Shown: piece by piece, positions 29,691 through 37,889 of the stretch
Layout: each line of letters begins with the position of its first letter
How positions within the stretch are numbered: position 1 is the stretch's first letter
Assembly (NCBI RefSeq): GCF_001424405.1
Contig: NZ_LMPS01000007.1
Coordinates: 268 to 64,267, forward strand
Direction: 5' to 3'
Source of the DNA: Dyadobacter sp. Leaf189
GTDB lineage: Bacteria; Bacteroidota; Bacteroidia; Cytophagales; Spirosomataceae
Length of the DNA: 64,000 nucleotides
The notes under the pieces: model-generated
What the model saw: only the letters and a program-made list of their open reading frames with translations
Databases searched by the model: none
Told to the model about the DNA's origin: nothing
Position numbers and translations under genes: made by a program

Positions 29691-30038
29691 ATGTTTGCAA
29701 CTGAGGAAAGCTTAGCGTTTAACATTGTTGCAGATAGAAAAAATGTCGGAGTATCAATAACACCGGAATATGTAAATGAAGTATCAGCTTTAATAGAAGA
29801 AAACATGAATGCGCAGTTGCTGGAACGTATAACATTCAATCCTGACCAATGTGGTGGAAAGCCGTGTATACGTAATATGCGCATCAGGGTGACAGATGTA
29901 ATCGAACTGCTTGCTGCCGGTCTTACACCCGCGCAGATTGTGGACGAGGAATTGCCGGATCTTGAACCGGAAGATGTTACTGCCTGCCTTCTTTACGCTG
30001 CGGCTAAGCTCAATCACCCGGTTCTTCAGGCAGCTTAA
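29691..30038 (+). CDS. DUF433 antitoxin-like protein
   Basis: 115 residues. The C-terminal about 75 are a DUF433 domain (ITFNPDQCGGKPCIRNMRIRV then VIELLAAGLTPAQIVDE and PEDVTACLLYAAA), the family usually paired with DUF5615 PIN-like toxins. The N-terminal about 38 residues are unusual; an internal ATG at 29805 would give a standard-length DUF433 protein. A purine-rich AGGAGGT lies at 29670-29676, 14 bases before the ATG at 29691. The stop TAA shares one base with the ATG of the next gene, the typical toxin-antitoxin layout. The partner toxin has lost its core (see next entry). Confidence 0.87.
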   Translation: MFATEESLAFNIVADRKNVGVSITPEYVNEVSALIEENMNAQLLERITFNPDQCGGKPCIRNMRIRVTDVIELLAAGLTPAQIVDEELPDLEPEDVTACLLYAAAKLNHPVLQAA

Positions 30039-30226
30039 TGATCATTCTTGATGCTCATCTTTCGCCAGGGCTCGCTCCGTGGATTATATCAAACTTTGAT
30101 TGCGAATGTAGTTCTGAGCAATTCCTGAACCTTCGACATTCCTCCGGTAAATTTCTCAGCGCCAACCTGATCAATGCCTTTACATTACTTCAAACATCAG
30201 ATCTGGTCGAAATAACAGGTTGTTGA
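30038..30226 (+). pseudogene. DUF5615 PIN-like toxin with internal deletion
   Basis: A 62-residue ORF starting on the ATG that overlaps the antitoxin stop. Its first about 33 residues (MIILDAHLSPGLAPWI...) match the start of DUF5615 toxins, and its last about 30 (SSGKFLSANLINAFTL, ending S-D-L-V-E-I-T-G) match their C-terminus. Family members are about 110-120 residues, so about 50-55 residues are missing in the middle, removing the region with later PIN acidic residues (the usual T-K-D-x-D-F type motif). The frame is kept, so the ORF stays open. It should be non-toxic. A shorter but working variant cannot be excluded. Confidence 0.72.
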
Positions 30227-30287
30227 TATTTTCGTTGAGGTAATTACAATTATTTAAATCCCAAAAGGAAGTCTGTTAATCTATTAT

Positions 30288-32951
30288 ATGAAGGAAGTTT
30301 TTTTCTGGAAGGTTTGGTCAGTATCTGAGCGCAGGATGGCAGTTGCAATGCTGGCCATTCTGTTTTTTGCAATTGTATTTTTTGTACTTAAATGCATAGA
30401 TCCGCTTCAAAATGTAGTAAGGTGGAATGTGGTGAGTGAAATGTCGGAGGTTGGTACTGTTGTGGACTTTCTCCGGATCGGACAGTGGCAGTACGGGGTT
30501 TCTACCCCCTCACACCTTGTAACTGAAAGCTTTATGGCTTCGGTAATGGACATTGATTACCTTACTGTGCAGGTATTCTGGTTCTTTGCAATTATCGGTA
30601 TCAGCCTGATCCTGGCGGCAATCACAACGTTATCCAGGTTTTGGTACCTGGCCGGAATGGTGGTATTTATTATGTTCCTGGGCTTTTCAAAGTTGGAAAT
30701 TTTGTCCGGAGCCGGGGAAGGAAACAAGCTGCTATTCATTATAACCGTGATGATCTACGGCATTACTACCTATTATTTCCATGCATTCAGGCAGGATGCG
30801 GGTATAAGTATGCGGATAGCAGGTACACTCGGCGCGTCTGTAGTGATTTGTGCAGTTGCGTATTTTACATCTCCGATCAGTTTTACTGCGCTGGCTGCTG
30901 CCACGTACTCTTTTCCGTTCTGGGTACTGTTAACCGCATTGTTCCTGCTGGTTTCTTCAACCGAAATAATGGCTGGACTGGTTTGGCTGAGTACCAGCGG
31001 CTCGGTCAGGAAGGGAAGTACAGGTTTGATCAACTTCATTGTAATCAGTGTATTATACCTGATTTTACTATTGTTGATTTATCTCAAAAATACAAAGCAG
31101 ATTGATTGGAATGTGACGCTGATCAGCCCGGTTGTGCTTGCCTTAATATCGGGCGTTGCCGGGATCTGGGGTTTCAGAAGGCGTGCCGATTCGACGGGCG
31201 GCGTGCTCCCGTTCCGGAGCGCCGGCTTCTGGATTTACATTGGGCTATTCATGATCGCAGCTGCATTCACAGGTTTAATGGCCGGAATGGCCAACGATCC
31301 TGTGCTGGAAGCGCTGGAAGATGTGGTAGTACAAGGTCAGCTCGCGATGAGTGTTTTATTCTTCTTTTATATCCTCGTCAACTTTTACCCTCTTTTTCAA
31401 CAAAAACTGGCAGTTTACAAAGTCTTGTACAAACCGCTCAGCTTTGGGTTGACTCAAACGCGATTGTTTGGATTTGTAGGCGTGGTCGTTTTGTTTTCGT
31501 TACAAAGACTGCTACCGATCAACCAGGCTTTTGCCGGATATTTCAATGGATTGGGCGACCTGCACACCCGAACTGAGGAATTTGCATTGGCAGAGCAATA
31601 CTACAAACTCGCATTGCAGCAGGAATTTCAAAACCATAAGTCGAATTACTCCCTCGCTTCCCTCGCCATTCGCCAGGGAGACCGCACTGCCGCCGCTTTT
31701 TACTTCCGGCAGGCATTGCTTAAAAATCCGTCTCCGCAAGCGTATGTAGGATTAAGCAGTATTCTAAGTCAGGAGAATTTGTTTTTCGATGCCGTGCATA
31801 GTTTACAGGAAGGCGTCGGTAAGTTTCCGAAAAGCGGAGAGCTGCTCAATAATCTGGGCATGCTTTACTCAAAAACCAATGTAGCCGACTCGGCTTATTA
31901 TTACCTGGAGCGAGCAGAGAACAGTAGTACCCGCGCAGAAATACCGGCAACAAACTTGCTTGCTATTCTCGCGAGGAACACGGATTCGGAGTTGCTGGAT
32001 TCCCTTGCGTCGACAACAGAAAAGCGGGATTACCTATCGTGGCAGGCCAACTGGCTGGCTGTTCAAAATCTGCGGCAACAATTTGCAAAGGAAGAATGGA
32101 ATGCAAAAGCAATCCCGGCAGACTCACTCCTGAGCGTATCGTCATCCGTTTACGTACTTAATTATGCACTAAATCAGGCAAGATCAGATGCATCCGCAGC
32201 GCAGTTACTGAACAAACTTGCGTCCAAAAATCCGGTACTGTCAAAGGACCTGAGCTGGGCGGCGCTTTACCCGGAGTTTTATAGCGGTGATAAACTCAAA
32301 GCTTTACAGGTACTTACTGCACTGGCATCTGATGAAGAGGAACAAAGCGAGCTGTACCATAAAGTGCTGGGACATTGGTTCCTACAACTGGGATTGTATG
32401 AAAAAGCCATTGAGAGTCTGGCTGATGTGGAAGGAGTGGAGGGAACGATTGGAATGGCGGTTGCCAATGCGCTTTATGATAAGAAAGAGGTAGCAGTTAT
32501 TTTATTGGATAAAATCCAGAAACCTGAGAATAGCGGCGCAATCGAGAATTTGAAACAAAACCTTTTCTCAGGCATTAAGCCAAAGTCTGCAACGGACTCG
32601 CTGCTTGCAGTTGCAGTACGTTCCCCTTCCGACGCGAATTTTGAAAAAGCAGTGCGTGCCAACCCGTTTGATGCCAAAAGTGTTTCTGCAACTTCTGAGT
32701 ATCTGCGTAAAAAGAAGCAAACGGGCAAAGCTTATAAATTGGTGCTGGACGCACTTGCCTATAACACGTATGCGCCGCAATTATGGGAGCAATATGCATT
32801 ACTGAGCCTCGACCAGGGGCTTACAGGGCAGGCTGACGAAGGGGAAAGTAAAGTGAAGCAGTATGCCGATCCAGCCGGTTATCAGCAATTTATGAGCCGC
32901 TATCAACCTATGCGGGCACTTATCGAAAAACAAAGAGCGGAGTTTCAGTGA
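30288..32951 (+). CDS. Large membrane protein with C-terminal TPR repeats
   Basis: 887 residues. The first about 410 hold roughly ten to eleven hydrophobic helices, ending with one near 395-412. The rest is soluble and alpha-helical with TPR-like repeats (for example RTEEFALAEQYYKLALQQEF, about residues 428-447, then DRTAAAFYFRQALLKNP, GELLNNLGMLYSKTN). The layout of multi-pass membrane half plus TPR half is common among Bacteroidota proteins of unknown role. No enzymatic motif was seen. It is followed by a small unknown gene 40 bases downstream. Confidence 0.82.
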   Translation: MKEVFFWKVWSVSERRMAVAMLAILFFAIVFFVLKCIDPLQNVVRWNVVSEMSEVGTVVDFLRIGQWQYGVSTPSHLVTESFMASVMDIDYLTVQVFWFFAIIGISLILAAITTLSRFWYLAGMVVFIMFLGFSKLEILSGAGEGNKLLFIITVMIYGITTYYFHAFRQDAGISMRIAGTLGASVVICAVAYFTSPISFTALAAATYSFPFWVLLTALFLLVSSTEIMAGLVWLSTSGSVRKGSTGLINFIVISVLYLILLLLIYLKNTKQIDWNVTLISPVVLALISGVAGIWGFRRRADSTGGVLPFRSAGFWIYIGLFMIAAAFTGLMAGMANDPVLEALEDVVVQGQLAMSVLFFFYILVNFYPLFQQKLAVYKVLYKPLSFGLTQTRLFGFVGVVVLFSLQRLLPINQAFAGYFNGLGDLHTRTEEFALAEQYYKLALQQEFQNHKSNYSLASLAIRQGDRTAAAFYFRQALLKNPSPQAYVGLSSILSQENLFFDAVHSLQEGVGKFPKSGELLNNLGMLYSKTNVADSAYYYLERAENSSTRAEIPATNLLAILARNTDSELLDSLASTTEKRDYLSWQANWLAVQNLRQQFAKEEWNAKAIPADSLLSVSSSVYVLNYALNQARSDASAAQLLNKLASKNPVLSKDLSWAALYPEFYSGDKLKALQVLTALASDEEEQSELYHKVLGHWFLQLGLYEKAIESLADVEGVEGTIGMAVANALYDKKEVAVILLDKIQKPENSGAIENLKQNLFSGIKPKSATDSLLAVAVRSPSDANFEKAVRANPFDAKSVSATSEYLRKKKQTGKAYKLVLDALAYNTYAPQLWEQYALLSLDQGLTGQADEGESKVKQYADPAGYQQFMSRYQPMRALIEKQRAEFQ

Positions 32952-32991
32952 TTTAATATTTTAGATTGCTGTAAATTATACCTGACTGAAT

Positions 32992-33444
32992 ATGTCTTTA
33001 ATCATCAATTCGAATTTCAGCGGAACCGAAAGCCGACTGTTCAGGGGTAAGCTGATCGTAGGATTGCTGAAAATCAATGCCTGGAAAGAGGATGGTTACG
33101 GTGAATTGGACGGAAGTATGCTACGGTTTAAAACACGCGGCTTCTGGAACAGGGTTACTGAAATCAGGGACATTGAAGGGGTAAGGGTACTGGGCAGCAT
33201 TAAGTATAATTTGTTCAAAGGCTCTGCCGAAATCAGCTACGAAGAAGCAAGTTATAGCTGGAAGTTCAGTAACTGGATGCAACAGCAATGGGTTGTGAAA
33301 AGGGAGGAAGACGAGGCTTCATTTAAATCAACCAGTTTCTGGAAATATGAAGGCGAGCTGTTCAATGAAGGAATCCCGTCGGCTGTTTTGCTCGCATCGC
33401 TTTTTGTTCAGGGACATTTTCGCCGGATGACCGCGGCGTCATAG
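32992..33444 (+). CDS. Uncharacterised beta-rich protein
   Basis: 150 residues with no signal peptide or membrane helix. It is rich in alternating aromatic and charged residues and reads as a beta-sheet protein ([36 protein letters not shown]). The pattern loosely recalls the LURP-one/Tubby-C type fold, but that is a guess. It sits between the TPR membrane protein and an ABC ATPase, 40 bases from each, on the same strand. Confidence 0.7.
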   Translation: MSLIINSNFSGTESRLFRGKLIVGLLKINAWKEDGYGELDGSMLRFKTRGFWNRVTEIRDIEGVRVLGSIKYNLFKGSAEISYEEASYSWKFSNWMQQQWVVKREEDEASFKSTSFWKYEGELFNEGIPSAVLLASLFVQGHFRRMTAAS

Positions 33445-33484
33445 TACTATCACCTTTAAACGCTTTTCAACAAGGAATTTCAAT

Positions 33485-34195
33485 ATGAAAATCATCGAGA
33501 CTAACGAGATTGCGAAACGTTATGTAATGGGAAGCGAGGTGATCCAGGCACTCAAATCTGTTACTATTTCGGTCAATAAAGGTGAGTACGTCGCATTTAT
33601 GGGCCCGTCGGGTTCCGGCAAATCTACGTTGATGAATATCATCGGCTGCCTCGATACACCCACAACCGGGCGTTATGTTTTGAACAGCAAGGATGTGAGT
33701 GATATGACGGAAAGCGAGCTTGCAGAGATCAGGAACAAGGAAATCGGTTTTGTCTTCCAAACATTTAATCTTTTGCCGAGAATGTCGTCGCTCGATAATG
33801 TTGCATTACCATTGATTTATGCAGGACTGAGCAAGTCGGACCGCACTGAGAAGGCGATGCTTTCATTGAAAAACGTTGGGCTCGAAAATCGCGCCGGACA
33901 CAAGCCTAATGAGCTTTCGGGCGGTCAGAGGCAGCGGGTTGCAATTGCGCGGGCGCTTGTAAATGATCCCAGTATTTTGCTGGCGGATGAACCTACGGGT
34001 AACCTCGATACAAAGACTTCTTACGAAATCATGGATTTATTTGATCAGCTGTATAGCCGCGGCAATACCATCGTAATGGTAACCCACGAAGAGGATATTG
34101 CCCATTACGCCCACCGCATTGTCCGCCTCCGTGACGGACTGGTTGAGTCAGATACCATCAATCCCAACCCTACGAAAGTGAGTGCGTTAGTGTGA
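33485..34195 (+). CDS. ABC transporter ATP-binding protein (MacB/LolD type)
   Basis: 236 residues. Walker A is GPSGSGKST (40-48), the signature [15 protein letters not shown] (about 144-158), Walker B and D-loop [12 protein letters not shown] (about 164-175) and the H-switch MVTHEED. The sequence class (Q-loop [26 protein letters not shown]) is that of the MacB/LolD/FtsE-like exporters that use a separate FtsX-like permease. No permease is adjacent, so its partner must be elsewhere. The gene lies 40 bases after the small unknown gene and ahead of a toxin-antitoxin operon with its own promoter. Confidence 0.95.
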   Translation: MKIIETNEIAKRYVMGSEVIQALKSVTISVNKGEYVAFMGPSGSGKSTLMNIIGCLDTPTTGRYVLNSKDVSDMTESELAEIRNKEIGFVFQTFNLLPRMSSLDNVALPLIYAGLSKSDRTEKAMLSLKNVGLENRAGHKPNELSGGQRQRVAIARALVNDPSILLADEPTGNLDTKTSYEIMDLFDQLYSRGNTIVMVTHEEDIAHYAHRIVRLRDGLVESDTINPNPTKVSALV

Positions 34196-34198
34196 TAG

Positions 34199-34229
34199 TT
34201 GACTTGACTGCTATAAAGTGCTAACTTTC
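34199..34229 (+). promoter_or_regulatory. Promoter of the RelBE-like toxin-antitoxin operon
   Basis: TTG at 34199-34201 and TAACTTTC at 34222-34229 are separated by 20 bases. The -7 matches TAnnTTTG at all but the last position. Transcription would begin near 34236, 10 bases before the antitoxin ATG at 34246. Confidence 0.55.
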
Positions 34230-34245
34230 TAAAAACACATTTAAG

Positions 34246-34443
34246 ATGAAAGGTATCAGCTATTTGATTGATGAGATTGGAGAAAAAAAGGCGGTCGTGA
34301 TTGATGTTGCTCTTTTAAGGGAAAAAGACAGCCTATCAAACATTTTGGAAGATATTGAAGACGAAATAGCAATAGAATTAAGAAAGGACGAAGAATCACT
34401 CAACTGGAAAGATGTGAAAGATCAGCTACTTTCTGAGGATTGA
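34246..34443 (+). CDS. Antitoxin of a RelBE-like pair
   Basis: 65 residues, acidic, with a short beta-strand N-terminus (ISYLIDEIGEKKAVVIDVAL) and helical acidic C-terminus, the usual make-up of a small type II antitoxin that wraps the toxin. Its identification rests mainly on its position: the toxin ORF starts 1 base after its stop, on the same strand and in the usual antitoxin-first order. A good promoter precedes it. Confidence 0.75.
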   Translation: MKGISYLIDEIGEKKAVVIDVALLREKDSLSNILEDIEDEIAIELRKDEESLNWKDVKDQLLSED

Positions 34444-34444
34444 G

Positions 34445-34705
34445 ATGTATGAAATAATTATCAAGAAATCGGCTTTAAAAGAACTGCGGAATATACCGAA
34501 AACACTCAGATTGCAGATAATCACCAAAATAGATGAGCTCGCCTCTGATCTCAGACCTCAGGGTGTAAAAAAGCTGGAAAGCTCAAAAAATGATTACCGG
34601 ATCCGAGTTGGCGATTTCAGAATTGTATATCAGATTTATGACGACAGGTTGATAATAGATGTTATCAAAGTAGCACACCGAAGAGAAGTTTACAAAAACA
34701 AATAG
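34445..34705 (+). CDS. RelE/ParE-family toxin
   Basis: 86 residues with the RelE/ParE fold signature: MYEIIIKKSALKELRNIPK at the N-terminus, IDELASDLRP and KKLESSKNDYRIRVGDFRIVYQI in the core, and VIKVAHRREVYK at the C-terminus. RelE toxins cleave mRNA in the ribosome; the Arg-rich strand RIRVGDFRIVY and terminal HRREVY fit that branch rather than gyrase-targeting ParE, but this is not certain. The gene appears intact, unlike the other two toxin loci in the window. A terminator follows. Confidence 0.88.
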   Translation: MYEIIIKKSALKELRNIPKTLRLQIITKIDELASDLRPQGVKKLESSKNDYRIRVGDFRIVYQIYDDRLIIDVIKVAHRREVYKNK

Positions 34706-34713
34706 TCATCTTT

Positions 34714-34753
34714 GTAAGTAAAATCGCTTACATTCATTAGTAAGCAAAATCCG
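34714..34753. repeat. Direct repeat GTAAGyAAAATC(c)G downstream of the RelE-type gene
   Basis: GTAAGTAAAATCG (34714-34726) recurs as GTAAGCAAAATCCG (34740-34753), 26 bases apart. CTTAC at about 34727-34731 and GTAAG at 34740-34744 also form a small inverted repeat. The second copy runs into the left arm of the terminator. The function is unknown. Confidence 0.45.
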
Positions 34754-34792
34754 AATGAGTTACTCTCAGGTAATTCATTCGGATTATTTTTA
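34748..34792 (+). terminator. Intrinsic terminator after the RelBE-like operon
   Basis: An 11-bp stem (AATCCGAATGA at 34748-34758 with TCATTCGGATT at 34775-34785) with a 16-base loop, followed by the T-rich ATTTTTAT. It separates the toxin-antitoxin operon from the downstream pseudouridine synthase gene. Confidence 0.8.
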
Positions 34793-34803
34793 TCAGAACA
34801 GAC

Positions 34804-35526
34804 ATGAAAATCAATTTCAGCGACATCATTATATTTGAAAACGAGGATTTTCTCGTGGTAAATAAACCGCCGCATCTGGCGACACTGGACGAACGGACTG
34901 CGGATAGGGGAGGAAGCGTGCTCAGGCTTGCCAAGGAATACAATTCAGAATTGCAGGCCGCACACAGGCTGGATAAGGAAACATCCGGCGCACTGGCGTT
35001 TGCTAAAAACCCGGCCGCTTACCGCCATCTTGCAATGCAATTTGAACATAGGGAAGTTACAAAGCGCTACCACGCGGTCACAAATGGCATTCACAAGCTC
35101 GATAGTATCTCTGTGTACCTGCCGATTTTACCTTTGAAAAACGGAACAGCGGTAAAAATCGATCGTGCAGAAGGCAAGGTTGCAGAGACGATTTTCAACA
35201 CTTTACAGGTTTACCGGGGTTATACATTAGTGGAATGTATCCCCATCACGGGCCGCATGCACCAGATCCGTATCCACCTTTCCTGCCTTAAAGCACCGAT
35301 AGTTTGTGACCCGCAATATGGTGGGGAGCAGATCTATCTTTCAAGTCTGAAACGCAAGTTCAACCTGAAAAAAGAAACCGAGGAACAGCCTTTAATTCAG
35401 CGGGTTGCATTGCATGCGCATTCGCTTTCCTTCGCATTAATGGACGGAGAGCCGGTGCGCGTTGAGGCGCCTTATCCCAAAGATTTTGAGGTACTCGTGA
35501 AGCAGTTGAACAAATTCGGAATGTAG
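34804..35526 (+). CDS. RluA-family RNA pseudouridine synthase
   Basis: 240 residues with catalytic motif HRLDKETSG (Asp57), the N-terminal FENEDFLVVNKPPHLATLDE and the ITGRMHQIRIHLS segment near residue 150. It lacks an S4 domain. The near-terminal insertion between strands (QIYLSSLKRKFNLKK) resembles RluC-like enzymes that modify 23S rRNA, but the target is not determined. This is the second RluA-type gene in the window, alongside the one at 17927. Confidence 0.92.
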   Translation: MKINFSDIIIFENEDFLVVNKPPHLATLDERTADRGGSVLRLAKEYNSELQAAHRLDKETSGALAFAKNPAAYRHLAMQFEHREVTKRYHAVTNGIHKLDSISVYLPILPLKNGTAVKIDRAEGKVAETIFNTLQVYRGYTLVECIPITGRMHQIRIHLSCLKAPIVCDPQYGGEQIYLSSLKRKFNLKKETEEQPLIQRVALHAHSLSFALMDGEPVRVEAPYPKDFEVLVKQLNKFGM

Positions 35527-35543
35527 TAGCATAATTTTTTACA

Positions 35544-35590
35544 GGTTTGATGAAAGTTTGTGTAGGTTTAAACACATTTTTCATCAAACC
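35544..35590 (+). promoter_or_regulatory. Long imperfect hairpin just upstream of a start codon
   Basis: GGTTTGATGAAA (35544-35555) and TTTCATCAAACC (35579-35590) are perfect 12-bp arms, with an inner TGTGT/ACACA pair inside. The structure ends 7 bases before the ATG at 35598 and 17 bases after the pseudouridine synthase stop. It lacks a clean U-tract after the stem, so an operator or a 5'-leader structure is as likely as a terminator. Confidence 0.6.
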
Positions 35591-35597
35591 TAATATT

Positions 35598-36332
35598 ATG
35601 CGGATACACACATCTAACTCCCTGTCGGTCATTCTGATCGCTCTTCTGTCCCTTTCTCTCGTAGAGAATTCTTTTGCACAAACCGCTCGTAAAAACGACG
35701 TGATCGTCAAGCGTGATAGCTCCCAAATTCAGGCGCTTATTACACAAATGACCTACGAAAAGATCAACTACCGTGATCTGGGCACAGCCGATAGCGCGAA
35801 AGCCTACATTTATATGGATCAGGTTGCAAGGGTTTTGTTGAAAAATGGCAAGATCTTAAATGTACGCGATTCGGTCCTGGTAGGTAAAACACCACCTGAT
35901 TCAGTTGGGCAATATGCGGATCTGAATAACCTGCCGACCGATCCATTTGAAAAAAGTGTGGTCATGGCCAATTCGGATCAGTTGAGAGACAAATACGAAT
36001 ACTACAATAACAAGGCAATAGACGGTAAAACAGGTGCGATCGTTTTTACGTCTATTGCAGTAGCTACGTTGGTTTCCGGAATCATTGTAAGTGCAGTAGG
36101 TGAAGATCAGGATGATAAGAAGTTTGGCACTGCGCTTGCGATAGGCGGACCTGTTTTTGGCGGGGTCTTCGGTTTGATTACTTTTAATAGGTACCGCGTC
36201 AATCATAAAAAGGCCAATAAGGTCAAATCAGAGCTCGAACGCCGCGGTCAGCCACTTACTACATTCAGGATAGGACCAAGCTTTGATCCGTTTAATAAAT
36301 CCGGCCAGCTCACAATGCGTGTGACATTTTGA
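35598..36332 (+). CDS. Secreted protein of unknown function, paralogue A
   Basis: 244 residues from ATG 35598, which opens a signal peptide (ending near N-S-F-A-Q). An upstream in-frame ATG at 35547 lies in the hairpin and was rejected. After cleavage it reads A-Q-T-A-R-K-N-D-V-I-V-K-R and then a beta-rich domain; a hydrophobic glycine-rich pair of segments (about 155-200, GAIVFTSIAVATLVSGIIVS, GTALAIGGPVFGGVFG) suggests one or two membrane helices. It ends F-R-I-G-P-S-F-D-P...M-R-V-T-F. The next gene is clearly related: same opening, same helices, same end. The function is unknown. Confidence 0.8.
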   Translation: MRIHTSNSLSVILIALLSLSLVENSFAQTARKNDVIVKRDSSQIQALITQMTYEKINYRDLGTADSAKAYIYMDQVARVLLKNGKILNVRDSVLVGKTPPDSVGQYADLNNLPTDPFEKSVVMANSDQLRDKYEYYNNKAIDGKTGAIVFTSIAVATLVSGIIVSAVGEDQDDKKFGTALAIGGPVFGGVFGLITFNRYRVNHKKANKVKSELERRGQPLTTFRIGPSFDPFNKSGQLTMRVTF

Positions 36333-36389
36333 TAAGGATAAATTTATTACTTCATTCGGAGCAAAATACTCATATTAGCTCCTTCCGCA

Positions 36390-37160
36390 ATGAAAGTAAG
36401 TTTACCTGTGCTGAGATTTCAGCTCCTGATCACTATTTGTTTTTTGATCCTTCATGCGGCTTCTGCACAGACAACGCGGAAGCCCGACATTATCCTGATG
36501 CGGAACGAGACCAAACTGGAAGTTCTTATCCAGGAAGTAGATGATAGCATAGTCAAATACAAGAAAGTTAACGATCAGGAAGGTCCATTATTCACGATTA
36601 AAAAGTCGGAAATTGCGTCCATTCAGTACGGAAACGGAGAAGTGGAAACATTTGAGGCCACATTGGAAGTGCCTAATTACTACGCGCCTTCTTCCGCGAG
36701 CCCCAGGCAAACTCCCGCAGCAGTTATGCCATCAGGAAATAAGTTTCAGCAGGAACTGCAAACCAGCTCTTCCGAACATTTAAGAGGGATTTACAAATAT
36801 TACCGGACCAAGTCAAAGAACGGACTTGCGATTGGTATTGCGGGTACTTCCGCCGGACTCATTTTAATGGGAGTAGGTACCGGTATTATTGCTAACATTC
36901 AGACTGATGTAAATGGAAATTTCCTCACTTATGCCGACGAGCAGAAGGCAATCCGTGGTGCCTGGCTGATAATTGGCGGGTTTGCAGGAGCAGCTACATT
37001 CGGGACAGTAGGGTTCGTAAAAGCAGGCCGGAATGGATCAAAAGCAGGCAAAATCAGGAGAGAGCTGCTTCAAAGAGGAGAGCCGATCACATTTAAGTTC
37101 AGCCCGGGATTTAACGCAAGAACGCAAACCGGCTTTTTGACGGTGAACATACAATTTTGA
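36390..37160 (+). CDS. Secreted protein of unknown function, paralogue B
   Basis: 256 residues with a signal peptide (ending H-A-A-S-A-Q). It shares layout with the gene before it: post-signal A-Q-T-T-R-K-P-D-I-I-L-M-R, a beta domain with a KKSEIASIQYGNGE segment typical of small secreted Bacteroidota domains, glycine-rich membrane segments (about 145-165 and 190-210), and a terminal RRELLQRGEPITF...V-N-I-Q-F. The pair looks like a tandem duplication that has diverged. A strong terminator follows. Confidence 0.8.
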   Translation: MKVSLPVLRFQLLITICFLILHAASAQTTRKPDIILMRNETKLEVLIQEVDDSIVKYKKVNDQEGPLFTIKKSEIASIQYGNGEVETFEATLEVPNYYAPSSASPRQTPAAVMPSGNKFQQELQTSSSEHLRGIYKYYRTKSKNGLAIGIAGTSAGLILMGVGTGIIANIQTDVNGNFLTYADEQKAIRGAWLIIGGFAGAATFGTVGFVKAGRNGSKAGKIRRELLQRGEPITFKFSPGFNARTQTGFLTVNIQF

Positions 37161-37170
37161 TATTGATATA

Positions 37171-37214
37171 AATGCAAAAGCGGCCTGGAAGTAATTCCAG
37201 GCCGCTTTTGCATT
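37171..37214. terminator. Bidirectional intrinsic terminator
   Basis: A perfect 20-bp stem with a 4-base GTAA loop; its inner core is CGGCCTGGAA paired with TTCCAGGCCG and the ends are AT-rich. It lies between the convergent stops at 37160 and 37227. Confidence 0.92.
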
Positions 37215-37226
37215 TATTATGTCTTC

Positions 37227-37751
37227 TTAGAACTTGAAAGTAATACCTGCTTTCAATGGGGATGCATTGTAACCTACTTCTGCAAATACGCCAATGGTAG
37301 GCTTGAAATAGTAGCGGGCACCTGCATATGCTCCGAAAAATACACCACTGCCATAAGCGTCGTAGCCAATTCCGTCATAAGAGGAGCTCGCAATACGGTA
37401 ACCAAGTGATGGGCCTGCGTAAAGATCAAGGTTATCCATTGTAAGGAAGTGTTTTCCAAAGTGGTAAGAACCTCTTGCCGCAATGCTGATAAAGTTATAG
37501 CTCCATCCGTAACCATAAATTCCGCCGCCGTAACCCCAGTGAACAAAATCCAGCTGTCCACCAACACTGATAAAATCATGAACTCCACCTTCAAAGGATG
37601 CACCCGCTCCAACTCCGCCGCCGCCATATGTGCCGCCTAGGTTGATACCTGCATTCAGTAATTTATCTCCTTTCTCGAATTGCGCAAAAGCCTTTTCCGA
37701 GGTCGCGCTTAGAACGGACGCAACGAAAAACATGAATAGAATCTTTTTCAT
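37227..37751 (-). CDS. Outer-membrane beta-barrel protein
   Basis: 174 residues with a signal peptide (MKKILFMFFVASVLSATSEKAFAQ) followed by eight or so amphipathic strands rich in Gly and Tyr (GGTYGGGGVGAGASFEGG, WGYGGGIYGYGWSYNF, YAGARYYFKPTIGVFAEVGY) and a final Phe-Lys-Phe, the typical end of a barrel inserted by the Bam machinery. An 8-stranded OmpA/OmpX-like porin fits the size. An inverted repeat over its promoter suggests regulation. Confidence 0.85.
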   Translation of the reverse strand: MKKILFMFFVASVLSATSEKAFAQFEKGDKLLNAGINLGGTYGGGGVGAGASFEGGVHDFISVGGQLDFVHWGYGGGIYGYGWSYNFISIAARGSYHFGKHFLTMDNLDLYAGPSLGYRIASSSYDGIGYDAYGSGVFFGAYAGARYYFKPTIGVFAEVGYNASPLKAGITFKF

Positions 37752-37775
37752 CGTAATAGATAAGTTATTGTTAAT

Positions 37776-37825
37776 AATGGCACAAATTAAAGCGTTTAAT
37801 TGAATGCTTCAAAACTTGTGCCATT
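37776..37825 (-). promoter_or_regulatory. Inverted repeat over a probable promoter of the barrel gene
   Basis: AATGGCACAA (37776-37785) and TTGTGCCATT (37816-37825) are perfect 10-bp arms. On the minus strand a TTG (37812-37810) and a TTAATTTG (37790-37783, one change from TAnnTTTG) lie 19 bases apart inside the repeat, so the repeat overlaps the -7. This is a good layout for an operator or a leader hairpin upstream of the ATG at 37751. Confidence 0.55.
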
Positions 37826-37889
37826 GTTACTTATTATCCGGGTCGCTCCACTTTATTAGTGGCCTTCCATTCATGTTGCAGTCCGAAAA

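Noticed and set aside
37848-37862. Terminator of msrA (CCACTttattAGTGG)
   Set aside because: The stem is only 5 bp with no U-tract on the minus strand.
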